A model generated the notes under the pieces. The model was not told where the DNA came from and ran no database searches. It saw only the letters and a program-made list of their open reading frames with translations. The translations under genes and the position numbers were made by a program. This document shows positions 47,174 through 58,042 of a stretch of 64,000 nt of DNA, one piece after another (position 1 is the first letter of the stretch; each line of letters begins with the position of its first letter). Source of the DNA: Pezicula radicicola (Eukaryota > Ascomycota > Leotiomycetes > Helotiales > Dermateaceae); contig PDUO01000003.1 of assembly GCA_003008705.1 (NCBI GenBank), positions 1,186,793-1,250,792 on the forward strand, in the 5' to 3' direction.

Positions 47174-47742
47174 AATACTGGGAATTATTTGGAAGTGGCG
47201 ATTACTTGAGTAGATACTTCGTATCAAAGATGTGACAGTTCATCTTGTTTTATTCATTGTTTCTATAGTTAGAGGTCCTCTGCCAATGTACATACTTCGA
47301 CGAGAGAAAAGCTCTTGCACTCACGTAGGTTTTTAGTTTTTTTTTTGACTAGTTTGAAATGCCACACTGCTTTTCCCAATTCTCCGTAGAAAACTTTTGT
47401 CATATCTTTCTCAACTGCTGTGCATATATTAGCAATCAACATTCTCCTATTACCAGGGTGTCTAATACCATCCACCTGTACATATCTCATCTGTAGCTCA
47501 AGTATGGTAGAAAATTTATCTTCTGACAATTACCAAAAAATTGGTAGGTAGTTTAGATGAAGCAGATTTAGTAACAGGTAATAGGTGATATTCAATACAC
47601 TACTACCGGACTATTTGCAAGGTATGGAGAGTAACAACCACAGGAACCTCAAACACAAGCAAAGCATGATAATTACAAGTCCAAGGATCAGATACGTATC
47701 AGTCAATGAACATCCATGGCCGTCAAATCATGACTAATCATA
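47174..47742. other. Convergent intergenic spacer
   Basis: Between the FAD oxidase and taxilin 3' ends. A minus frame at 47529-47269 starts only at a TTG and has no domain, so it is not called. Confidence 0.4.
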
Positions 47743-49687
47743 TCAATGCTTGACACCGTTAACATTAGCGCCGGGCGTACCGTTAGTAGCAGCAGGCGCG
47801 GGAGGTGGTGGTGGTACAGGGCCGAAAGGTTGCGGTCCCTGGGCGTGAATCTCTTCCTCCGTATCCTCATCATACTCTCCCTCTTCACTACCTTCTTCGC
47901 CTTCTTCATCCTCGTATTCGTACTCGCTCTCCGTGCCATCAAGCTCGCCCTCTCCTGCATACTCGCCTTCAACAACGCCTGCCGGACCTGAAGCAAGACC
48001 ACGCCCTTGCTTTTGCATTTGGTTGATGATGTTGGTCAACTTCTCGTTCTTCTTTTGCAAAGCAATCCGTTCCTCGTTGTTCTTGGTTCGCTCTTCTGCC
48101 ATCTCGAGAATATTACGGTTCGTGAGGTCGTGCTTGCGTGTCAAGGTAAGATTCTCCTTCTCAAGGCGTTTGGTCTTTTTGGACATTTCTTCCATCTCCT
48201 TTCGAAAAGTTAAAAACAGATCATTACTGTTGTTGAGAGTATCCTCAACCTTATAAAAAGGCGTTAGAAAACGGCTAAGAATATTAAAGGCGGGCTTGCA
48301 ATTTACCTGCTTAAATTTTTCTACATATATGTTGAGCTGGTTTCGCAGCTCGCTCTCAGTTTTTGAGAATGTCAAGACTTGGGTATTTAAAGAGCGAGAT
48401 CTGGATGATTCTTGCTCGGCGGCTTTCCTCTCTCGTTCATATCTGGCCATATTGAACTGAACCTCGAGCTCTTTGGTGCGCATGAGAGAATGGAAATGTA
48501 TCTCGCGAAGTTCATATTGTTCGATTAGTGACTTAAACTTTAGCTTGAATCTGTAGAGCACATTAGCATAGATTAATTTGAAAGGATATAACCCCAACAC
48601 ATACGCCTCTTCGATCTCAATAGGTACCGTCTCGGGCCGCGGATTATCTTTATCCTCCTGGTAATCTTGTAAGGTCCACAACAGCTCCTGATATTTGTTG
48701 TCCCAGGTTGCAAGATTCTCCTTCTCTGCGTCTTGTAAAGTCTTGTTCTCGCCCTAAACCATCCCCGTCAGCATCCATCTCCACATAGGTCATATACCCA
48801 AACTCCTGTGCAATACACACCTTTAGTCGATTATTTTCCCGCTGTAGTTCTCGGCACAGCTTTTCTAGCTTCTCCCTCAGGGTTTGCGACTTGCTGAGGT
48901 CAGAACCATTGCGATCCTTTTCTTTCTGGAATTGGTCGGCAGCCTTTTTTTGCTTCTGATAGCTAAGTTGCGCTCGTTTCATTTCACGAAAGAACTCGAG
49001 GGCTTTCGCGGAAAGGTGGTCGATTTTGTGCATGTCGTCCATCTTCGCAATTCCCTGATTGAGCTCCCGTTTCTGTACTTTCACATCTCGCTCTGAAATA
49101 GAGGGTCATTAGCTTCTCTTCTTGCTCATCGGTTAGATTCAAGGTGCAGGCGACTTGGCTGAAGTCCCCAAAATCAGATACGCAATCCACCATAACGTCG
49201 ACCATAGTGGCCACCGGTTGTTTGCAAGTTCGTGATGCGGGAGTCTTGGCAGTTAGCGTCCAAAAAGACCTTCCAACCAAGACTTCGTCACAACTTCAGA
49301 TCCGCAATCACCAAAGTACTTGGCACACGACCTGTCCCTCTGACAGACACACCCAGATAACCAAACCACAGCGCAGCAAAGGGAAATAATATGAAGCGAA
49401 ACAAACGCACCAATTTCCTGGGCCTCCTCATCTTCCTTCTCTCGCGCGCCTTCTAGCTGTGCAATCTTGGCCTGGAGCTGCCGGGAGGTCTCCATCGGAT
49501 CTGTGGTTTTCTTTTGCTTCGATTTCTTCCCACTGTTCGCACCCGGAGGGTAGGGGTGGCCTGCATGGTTATGAGGGTGGTGTTGGTGGTCGCCATTCGT
49601 ATGAGGAGTATCGTAGGAGTGATTCGCAGAGAGTGCAGGAGGTCTCGAGCTCGACGGCGCGGAAGTATGGTTGACAGCGGTGGACAT
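47743..49687 (-). CDS. Taxilin-family coiled-coil protein
   Basis: Five exons, 49687-49411, 49092-48821, 48753-48605, 48550-48307 and 48249-47743, join to 482 residues. The first 60 residues are His, Pro and Ser rich and low complexity, followed by KKSKQKK. Then a long coiled coil, about residues 75-385, carries taxilin signatures: IAKMDDMHKIDHLSAKALEF, LCRELQRENNRLK, YQELLWTLQDYQEDKDN, SLIEQYELREIHF and VEDTLNNSNDLFLTFRKEME. The tail is very acidic (EYEYEDEEGEEG) and then Pro/Ala rich. Taxilins bind syntaxins and are linked to vesicle traffic. Intron 1 is long for this genome (318 nt), and an extra small exon inside it cannot be ruled out. The gene is divergent from CYM1. Confidence 0.87.
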
Positions 49688-50297
49688 GGTGCTTTGGGGG
49701 ATCTTCGGATTTGGACTTTCGAAGCAGGCTGGCGCAAGCACAGCTGCTGGTCTATAATAACTGGCGTCGTCTTTGGCGCAGCTGGGCTTATGTGTGGTCT
49801 CTTTGTACAGTATTGGCGTCTCTAATAATGTCGTCGTCGGGTGTCTGTTTCGCAGGTTCGCTACTTCGTACTCTAAATTGGACTAGCGCATATGACTCTG
49901 GAGCAGGTGGACTGAAGGAAGAGTACGAAGAGCATCGGCAACAAGTACCAACCTTCCACCAGCTATGTGAACCGCTTAGACAATACTTAGAACCTGAATA
50001 GTCTCCAAAATCTCTCAACTGTCAGACGCTGGTTGGATGTTATTTTTCAGACGGACGCATTCGAGGGCAAGTAATAGCAACCGTGGAGGTGCGGCGTTGA
50101 TTGGACACTCTGACGTTATTTATTAATGCAAGCCGATAAAATTTATGCTGATCTTTAGCCGAGCGAGTTCATCTATCATCAGAGCATCAGAGCAACAGAG
50201 CATCTGGTGGTGCATCATTAATTTATTTTCTTGCCTTGCGACAACCACCCAACGCTGTCGCATATATCTTTCCACTTTGGACTTTTGACAGCGCAGG
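49688..50297. promoter_or_regulatory. Bidirectional promoter of taxilin and CYM1
   Basis: 610 bp between start codons of two housekeeping genes. A plus-strand frame runs through 49711-50001 (with an ATG at 49828) and ends in HQLCEPLRQYLEPE. It has no recognised domain and may be a chance frame or a tiny gene. Confidence 0.45.
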
Positions 50298-53200
50298 ATG
50301 TTACGGAACGCATCCAAGGGTGCCATTCGAAAGGGAGTCACAGAGCTTGCCCAGTATCCTAAGCCTGGTGAGAAGCTCCATGGCTTCACGCTGCTGCGAT
50401 CGAAGCATGTGCCCGAGCTCGAGTTGACAGCATTGCACCTCCAGCACGACAAGACCGGCGCAGATTACCTACACGTAGCGCGAGAGGATAAGAATAATGT
50501 CTTCTCTATCGGCTTCAAGACAAACCCTCCGGATGATACCGGCGTGCCGCATATATTGGAGCATACAACACTCTGCGGAAGTGAAAAGTAGCTAGCAATC
50601 CCAAATTTGAATGAACCATGCTGAGTCCTGGCAGATACCCGATACGTGATCCATTCTTTAAGATGCTCCCTCGAACGCTCTCAAATTTCATGAACGCCTT
50701 TACTGCCTCCGACCATACCTTCTATCCTTTTGCCACAACGAACGAACAGGACTTCAAGAACTTAATGTCAGTTTACCTCGATGCGACATTACACCCTTTG
50801 CTCAAACAAAGCGATTTTACACAAGAAGGATGGCGCATAGGCCCGGAGAATCCTCGAGTTGCGGAAGCTGGAGAGTCGGCAAAGCCAGAGGATAGCAAGT
50901 TGGTCTTCAAGGGTGTAGTTTACAACGAGATGAAAGGGCAGATGTCAGACGCAGGATACCTCTACTATATCAGATTCCAGGATCATATTTTCCCAGCAAT
51001 CAACAACTCTGGTGGGGATCCACAGAAGATGACCGATTTAACCTATGAACAATTGAAGAATTTCCATGCCGAACACTACCACCCTAGCAATGCGAAGGTC
51101 TTTACTTATGGAGATATGCCGCTAGCAGATCATCTGAGGGAGGTTAACGCTCAGCTAGATGTCTTCGAGCGTATACAAGGCGATGTGGAGATCCGAAGGC
51201 CTATTGATCTTTCGGCTGGACCACAAAATGTAACTGTTACTGGACCCATCGACCCATTGGTGGACAAAGATATGCAATACAAGACCTCTACTTCATGGTT
51301 GATGGGAGATTCAGCGAACATACTGGAAACCTTCTCCCTAGGTATTTTGGCCTCCCTTCTTATGGATGGATATGGTTCCCCACTCTACCGAAACTTGATC
51401 GAGGCCGGATTAGGTACAGAATGGAGTCCAAACAGCGGCTTCGATGGTTCAGGACGAGTTGGCATTTTTTCAATTGGTCTGACTGGTGTCAAAGAAGCTG
51501 ATGTGCCGAAAGTCAAGGAAGCAATCCACAAGACGTTCCAAGAGGCTCATAAGGCTGGCTTTGAGAAATCTAAGATTGATGGATACCTCCACCAACTTGA
51601 GTTAAGTCTGAAGCATAAGACTGCCAAATTTGGTATGCGTCTGATGCAAAGAATAAAACCCAAGTGGTTCGAGGGTGTGGATCCTTTCGAGTCTTTGGCA
51701 TGGAATGATACGGTTGCAGCATTTGAGGCAGAGTTTGCTAAAGGTGGATACTTAGAGGGCTTATTGGAGAAGTACCTGCTAAACGACAACACCTTAACTT
51801 TCACAATGACCCCCTCGGCAACTTATGGAGATGAACTTGTTCAAGAAGAAGCAGTTCGCCTAGCGGGTAAGATTGCGGAGGTCACAGCGAAGGCTGGAGG
51901 CGATGCTGAGGCTCGTGCACAGTTAGAGAAGCGAGAATTGGAGCTCTTGGAGGAGCAGGGAAAGTCGAACACGCAAGACCTTAGCTGCTTGCCAACCGTC
52001 CATGTCAAAGATATCCCTCGAGAGAAGGAGAAAATCGAGGTTAGGGATTCCAAGATTGGTGATGTCAAGGTACAGTGGCGAGAGGCGCCAACCAACGGAC
52101 TCACATATTTCCGCGCTGTGAACACTTTTGAGAACCTACCTGAGGAGTTGAGAGCTTTAATCCCGCTGTTTAGCGACTGCGTGATGAGACTCGGTACAAA
52201 AGATATGACAATGGAACAGTTGGAGGATCTAATGAAACTAAAGACTGGGGGTGTTACTGCTGGCTACCACGCTACTCCATCTCCTCTCAACTTCAAATCA
52301 GCTACTGAGGGCATGAGCTTCTCTGGTACGGCTCTGGATCGCAACGTACCAGAGATGTTTCAATTACTACGGAAACTTGTTCTGGAAACTGATTTTGACA
52401 GTCCAGAAGCTGAGTTGCGTATAAGACAGTTGCTACAGGGTTCGGCAGATGGGGCTGTGAACAATATCGCATCTTCAGGGCACGTCTATGCTAGAGGATA
52501 CGCTGAAGCTGGACTGTCAGAATATGGTCGATTGAAGGAACAAATTGGAGGTCTTTCTCAAGTAAAATTGGTTACCTCACTTGCTTCCCGACCTGAAGCC
52601 GAAGGATTGGCAGACGTCATTGAGAAGCTGAAGACCATTCAGCAACTAGCATTTTCCGGCTCAAACACTTTCCGCACAGCACTCACCTGCGGTACTGAGA
52701 GTGTTGGACAGAATGAGGCTGCTCTCCAGAACTTCTTGTCTTCGCTACCGAAGAACCCGGGATCTTCCTCCAAGATCCCGTCTCCTGATTTCACAAGAAA
52801 CACAAAAACATTCTTCCCACTACCTTATCAGGTTTACTATGGGTCACTGGCCCTTCCAACAGTATCGTTCACTTCACCAGCCGGTCCACCGCTTCAGATT
52901 CTTGCTCAGCTCTTGACTCACAAGCACTTGCACCACGAGATTCGCGAGAAGGGAGGTGCGTACGGTGGAGGGGCCTATTCCCGCGGCATGGACGGAGTCT
53001 TTGGCTTCTACTCATACCGTGACCCCAACCCTCAGAACACGATGTCCATTATGCAAAGTGCTGGTCGCTGGGCAGTCGACAAAGAATGGACTGAGCGCGA
53101 TCTCGAGGAAGCAAAGCTTTCCGTTTTCCAGAGCGTCGACGCTCCTCAGTCAGTTAGTGATGAGGGCATGACACGCTTCCTTTCCGGAGTCACCGACGAG

Positions 53201-53434
53201 ATGATACAAGAAAGACGAGAGCGCATGTTAGATGTGACAAAAGAGCAGGTTCGAGATGTAGCTGAAAAGTTCATCGTTAATCCTCTCGCCGAAGGTGCAG
53301 GAAGAATGGTATTCCTAGGCGAGAAGAAACCTTGGGTCGATGCCACTTGGGAAACAAAGGAAATGGGCATGTCACAACCAGAGCCCACGATCCAAGTTGA
53401 AGAAGATGTGAAGGATGCTGCTCTCGGCTCATAG
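50298..53434 (+). CDS. CYM1: CYM1, mitochondrial presequence protease (M16C)
   Basis: Exons 50298-50587 and 50635-53434 give 1029 residues, normal for Cym1/PreP. A basic, acid-free start ([13 protein letters not shown]) fits a mitochondrial targeting peptide. The inverted zinc motif HILEH lies at residues 85-89, with the distal Glu expected in [12 protein letters not shown]. Downstream come SRGMDG and [18 protein letters not shown], the substrate-binding Arg/Tyr region of the second M16 half, and the M16C-associated helical linker in the middle. The enzyme degrades cleaved presequences and other short peptides in the matrix. The 47-nt intron splits the Lys codon after TTLCGSEK. Nothing unusual was seen. 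Confidence 0.96.
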
Positions 53435-53607
53435 TTTCCCATGTGTGTAAGATTTGTATAACACTGTATTCCACTCTTGCATATGGTGGCGTTTTTGTAG
53501 CATAGACAAGCATAGGCGACCATAATGTAAACCGTTAGAATCTGAAGACGGCTTTCGTTTCAAGTGAGATGGGACGTCAATTTATATTGCATGAAGTATA
53601 TTACCGA

Positions 53608-54696
53608 TCATACCGCTACTGGCAATCTGTAGTTCTTTGCTGTGTTCATAACCCTCCACTCACCAGCGGTCACAGACTCGTACTTGGCCCCCGCCTCTCC
53701 CTCTCCAACAATAGGCTCAATTACAACGTCGGCCCCTGGATGCACGAAGAAAGCTGTTGAGTACCTCGCAGGCAGCATGCCATCGTCTCTCAACTTCTCA
53801 AACTTCTCCTTTTCAATCCGCGGCGCTGTAACTCTATGTCTAGTCGATCTCAATCTATCATTTGAGAGGCGTTGCAATAAGTCTGCCACGTTGATCACGC
53901 AAGAACCGGGTACGGGTGTTGCTGGTACAAAGTTTCCTGTGTGGAAGGTATCAACTTCTAGACCGCCAATGCTGTCTTGAAACAGGATTGTAAAGAGGCC
54001 GAAGTCTGTGTGTGGATGAATGCGAGCGTGTCCTGCGGAGAGGATCGTGCGTTTGGCAATGGGCATATAGTGGAGGAGTCGAAGTTGGTGGTCTGCTTTT
54101 GCCAGCAGTGGTTGAAAGTATGTCGGTGGGAGGTACAGGATTAGAGCCAGGGCTCTAAGGACGTGGTTTGCCAAGTGGTATAGTTTCTGTAGATGCATGA
54201 GCTAAAAATTCTTACGGGCCGAGGGTTGTTTTACCATGTAAAACTCATCCAGGAAAGACTTGAAGCCCTTCATTTCCTCTTCTGTTGGGCACCTGTCGTT
54301 ATTGAATCTTCGATGCTCATAACACTCTTTATGAGAGGTCAAATGTTCCCCTTCAATCTCAGCACCATCTGGTGTATAACCTTGATTTATAGCTGCATCG
54401 GTGAGCTTGTTCTTTAACTTTGTATCCAATGGTTGCTCAAAATATGCTTTGCTCTGTAAGATGAATCAGCATTCGTTTTGAGACTAGGAATTGTCTCAAA
54501 AGTACGTAGAATGGCTAGTGTATACCATAGAGAACATCTTGTCAACTTCCTCCTGGCTTATACCAAAATCCTTTAGATAAACCCATCCATAAGTGTGAAA
54601 GGCATCGTAGAGGGATTGGGCAGTGATTCTTTGCTCATCTTCAGTGCCAGACAAAAATGGCTGGAATGAGATGACAGGGAAGGCAAGACCAGTCAT
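53608..54696 (-). CDS. 2-oxoglutarate/Fe(II) dioxygenase, isopenicillin N synthase-like
   Basis: Exons 54696-54526, 54453-54235 and 54186-53608 give 322 residues. The N-terminal DIOX_N region reads FPVISFQPFLSG...AFHTYGWVYLKDFGIS. The double-stranded beta-helix holds the iron triad HPHTD (His189, Asp191) and RSTRHRV (His247), with ARYSTAFF supplying Arg271 and Ser273 for 2-oxoglutarate. Members catalyse oxidations in specialised metabolism, such as gibberellin and ethylene-type or antibiotic pathways. The second intron can end at either of two acceptors in the same phase (33 or 48 nt); the 48-nt form is used here because introns of 33 nt are rare. The substrate is unknown. Confidence 0.88.
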
Positions 54697-55510
54697 ATTA
54701 ATGGATATTATCTTTGATTTGAAGTTAATGCTCTCTTAAAAATTCCGCTGTATTATGAATGGAATGAAGTGATTGAAAACAAATCCTACATTTCGTTGTC
54801 TCCTTATATACCACACAAGTCTCCCTCTTTAAGCGATGCATCCCTCGCTTCCCGTTCCAAAGCGATCACTACCTCCTACAGAGCTTATTTACCATCTCCG
54901 CATCTCCTTTGGCCCCGCAAGAAAAGATACGTCGGCGATGATCGTTTGCTCCGACGGTGACTTGTTTCCACTCTTGCTAGCCCACAAGCTCCTAAACCTC
55001 AAAGATGGGGATGGGGCAGACACCGGGGAACCTCGCTTGAGAGGTGATCAAAGCGGCATCGCGCTTATATGAATTGGGCTCGCCGTGGATGTTGGCTCTA
55101 TATGTGCCTGGACTCCCCGTGCTTAAATACCTAGGACGCTAGACTTATTGCCCCTTGCCGGAGACAAAGGGGCTTAATTCTCGTTACAAGATACTCTACT
55201 CCTTATTATTTAAAAAACAAGTATAGAAATCGATGTTTCAAAGACAAGGAACTTTGCCTTATTAGGCACTAGATGTATGCTTTATAGAAACGCACGCTCG
55301 TAATCTGAGTCTTTAAACGTTTCAGGCAGACTTGTTAAGGTAGTTAGTTTGACTATAAAATCAACTACATTGCCCGCCATGGAATAGCAATCTTAGACGC
55401 TATATCAGATACATATCTAAACTTGTTAATTAGTTACAATCATGAACACACACAATTCGAAGAACGCTTTACATTTGTAAAGTTAACGCTAGACCATGTA
55501 TTTGGGATAA
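54697..55510. other. Intergenic region
   Basis: About 800 bp, promoter side of the dioxygenase and 5' side of the APH relic. No gene, repeat or RNA recognised. Confidence 0.35.
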
Positions 55511-56820
55511 GTGTTCGCTATCCATCCCTTCACTTATTGCATTCAAAACCTAACTTCTCACCAGCCAAGCAAAATAACCCCCATCGAATATGACGAAAGA
55601 TACCCCTTCCCATACAACAACTTCATCTACCTAGTAGAACTAACACCACCAACCAACAACATCAAATCCTCCATTACCCAACCAGGCATGGTTCCTCTCC
55701 CAGATGGCATCTCCTCGCTCATCATCCGTCTTTCCAATCCAGCAGCCGGACTCAACGATACAAACCGTATTGAAAATGAAGTTGCAATCATAAGCCTCTT
55801 CCGAGATGCCTTGAGATCTTTCAACCCGTCCATTGTTACTGACGTCTATGCTTGGGGTAGTGCAGCTAATGGCGCTCAAGGATGGACTATTCAACAGTAT
55901 ATGCCTGGGATTATGCAAGATGAAGCTTTCAAAACTATGGATGCATCGAGTAAAGGTTATATTCTTCAGCAGATGGCTGATGTTCTTGTAGCTTTACAAA
56001 AGTATGGAATACCGGAAAGTATCAAGGACTTTGGTGGTCTCACTTTTGATGAGGAGGGCAGGATTATTAGTGCTCAGATGACGCTTTTGAAAGGTGGCCC
56101 TTTTACGACTTATAAAGAGCTATATCAGGAGATTTTAAGATTTCAACTTGTTGATTCGGAGGGGAGTTCATTGTTGGAGGGATGGGAGGCTAATGGTGTA
56201 AGGAAGAGGGTAGAGAACTTCATCGCTAAGGGCCTTGATCCAATTTTCGCAAATCTAGAGGCTGATAGAAAGGTATTGATTCATGGTGACTTCAGTAAGT
56301 GACATTATCTATTAGTCCGCCTAGTATTTCTATAGAGTTAACCACCACAATCTTAACAGCTACAAATAATCTCCTCTTCGACAAAGATTCACTCCGTCTA
56401 ACAGCAATGCTCGATTTCGACTGGTCACACATCTCTAACACTACCGACGAATTTTTCCGCTCTTTTAGCAATACCAATGGTTCACTTCCAGGACCTTTCT
56501 CCAAAGATCCAACTAATCAAGCTTGAAGAAAAGCATACCTTGAAGGTTTTCCTTCCGTTATGCCGGATTCCGTATCTGGCGAATAGTGGGAACAGGCAAA
56601 TTTGTGGGATGAAGCTTTAGTGGCTGCTGGTGCTGTGATACCCAGGACTATTAGAGGAATTGAAGAGCTTTCGAGACTGTATGCGTTCTCCGAGAAATTG
56701 TGTCCGTTTATGTTATGGAATGAGAATGCGTTGAACAGGAAGACGGAGGAGAAGTTGGACGTGGCGAGGAGGGAGGCTGAGGATGTTATTGTTGGGTATT
56801 TGGAGGATCATGGATTCTGA
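55511..56820 (+). pseudogene. APH-type phosphotransferase (kinase-like) relic
   Basis: A long frame from about 55511 encodes ITPIEYDERYPFPYNNFIYL, IENEVAIISLFRDAL and ends at the catalytic loop HGDF. A phase-correct intron (56301-56361, GTAAGT...TTAACAG) continues it to TTNNLLFDKDSLRLTAMLDF, giving the Brenner-like HGDFxxxN and the metal-binding LDFDW. So the catalytic residues are intact. The same frame then meets TGA at 56524-56526 and TAG at 56584-56586. Beyond them it stays open to 56820 and reads like an authentic C-terminus (NLWDEALVAAGAVIPRTIRG, CPFMLWNEN). No good start codon was found; a TAAC branch with CACCAG acceptor at about 55562 hints at a lost first exon. CAG to TAG, and CGA or TGG to TGA, would both be transitions. 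Without these stops it would be a fungal APH-family protein of unknown substrate. Confidence 0.75.
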
Positions 56821-57272
56821 TTGTTTGTAGGTATGAGAACTTTACTTGCTGTACACCGGCTTGACTTAACCGAACAAAGTTGATTAAGGTGTGTGGCAGT
56901 GTAGCAGCGAGGTCGTTTTCGAATTTCTGAAGTTATGCAAAGTAACTTATTTGATTTAAGTAATTTACTCAGCTGAATTTTCTGAACTCATCGATACTGG
57001 TCCCAGTATCTCCAAAACCATCAGTATCGCCAAGTTGGCTACTCCTCCGAAGCCTGTCCCATTTGATCAACTTCTCCCTCAGATCTAGTAGGTTTTATAT
57101 CGAACTTCTGGATTCAGAAAACACAAGTTTGAGATATGGTAAGGATGAGACAGGCTGTACCGAACTTCACCTCTCTGCCTTTTCAAAATCTAGGCCTCTA
57201 GCGGCATATTAAGATACATAAATAATGCAGCTTTTCATTACTTGGTAATTATATTATTTTATTCACCTCAAT
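56821..57272. other. Intergenic with inverted minisatellite fragment
   Basis: No gene recognised. About 56938-56975 carries, on the minus strand, sequence related to the 18-bp repeat of 44.4 kb (TTACTTAAATCAAATAAGTT). Confidence 0.45.
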
Positions 57273-57554
57273 TTAATCTGTACTCACACCATACTCTCTC
57301 ACATAAGTCTTCATCCTCTTTTCATCAACCTGCCACCGACGAGTTTTTTTATAAATAGTTTTCAAAACCTCAACCCATTCCTTGCCCTCGTCTTCCTACT
57401 CGCCACAGTAGTTGCTGTCTCCCCAATTTTGGCTGCCTAGGATATGGTTCGTGCGAAGTGCTGCGACATAAGTGTCTCCATTTTCCTAGGTCTTGGCTGA
57501 CTTGTAAGCGTGACCGAGTACAATGGGTTGGTTGTCCTACTTTCCATGGAGAAC
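57273..57554 (-). pseudogene. Unrecognised coding relic with three in-frame TAG codons
   Basis: The minus strand reads as one protein-like frame from about 57554 to TAA at 57273: VLHGK, DNQPIVLGHAYKSAKT, ENGDTYVAALRTNHILGSQN, EDEGKEWVEVLKTIYKKTRR and a basic C-terminus. The pieces are separated only by TAG codons at 57537-57539, 57486-57488 and 57396-57398, all in the same frame. On the plus strand each is a CTA within CCTA. A change from CCA (Trp codon TGG) to CTA, that is CpA to TpA, would explain all three and is the preferred RIP change. The family is not recognised and the 5' part is missing. Confidence 0.6.
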
Positions 57555-58042
57555 TTAGTATTGTGAAGAGACGTACGCGTTACAACAACCTAGTGCATCT
57601 ATACAAAATTATTATAGCAACTAGTACTTAAAGTGATTGGTATAAAGTACTTGGTCAAACATGGGTGATGTGCACTAGGCAATCGAGACTATAACAAAAC
57701 TTTGTAATTGAACTTTATCTCAAGACTATGTTATTTCTGACATATATTCTTCAGATGATTACGCGGCAAGAACATACTAATTCCTCTCTTTCTAATTTAT
57801 GCAATACTAGAACTCGATTATCGATGACCTAGTCGTCCCACGGAGCCCTCTCCGCGGAGGCGAAAGCGCAAAAGGACACAATTTGTGCATCTCACTGTAG
57901 CGTGGCCCCGCCCCGCACGCAAACAAGATAAGCGAGCTCCTACCTCATGTAATCAATCTCTCAAGACTGTAAATAAACCAGGACAACATCATCATACTTC
58001 CCAATTTCACATTCATTTCACAACGCCCACAAAAAGACCTAG
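57555..58042. promoter_or_regulatory. Promoter region of the Zn2Cys6 gene
   Basis: Contains the perfect palindrome CTCCGCGGAG at 57850-57859, about 185 bp upstream of the start codon. Such CCG/CGG pairs are typical zinc-cluster sites. A GC-rich block (CCCCGCCCCGC near 57906) and CT-rich sequence lie nearer the start. Confidence 0.5.

Noticed and set aside
47269..47529. 86-residue minus-strand frame between oxidase and taxilin
   Set aside because: It begins at TTG, has no domain, and lies in a 3'-to-3' spacer.
49711..50001. Plus-strand frame in the taxilin/CYM1 promoter
   Set aside because: No recognised domain; partly overlaps the first taxilin exon in antisense; mentioned only in the promoter entry.
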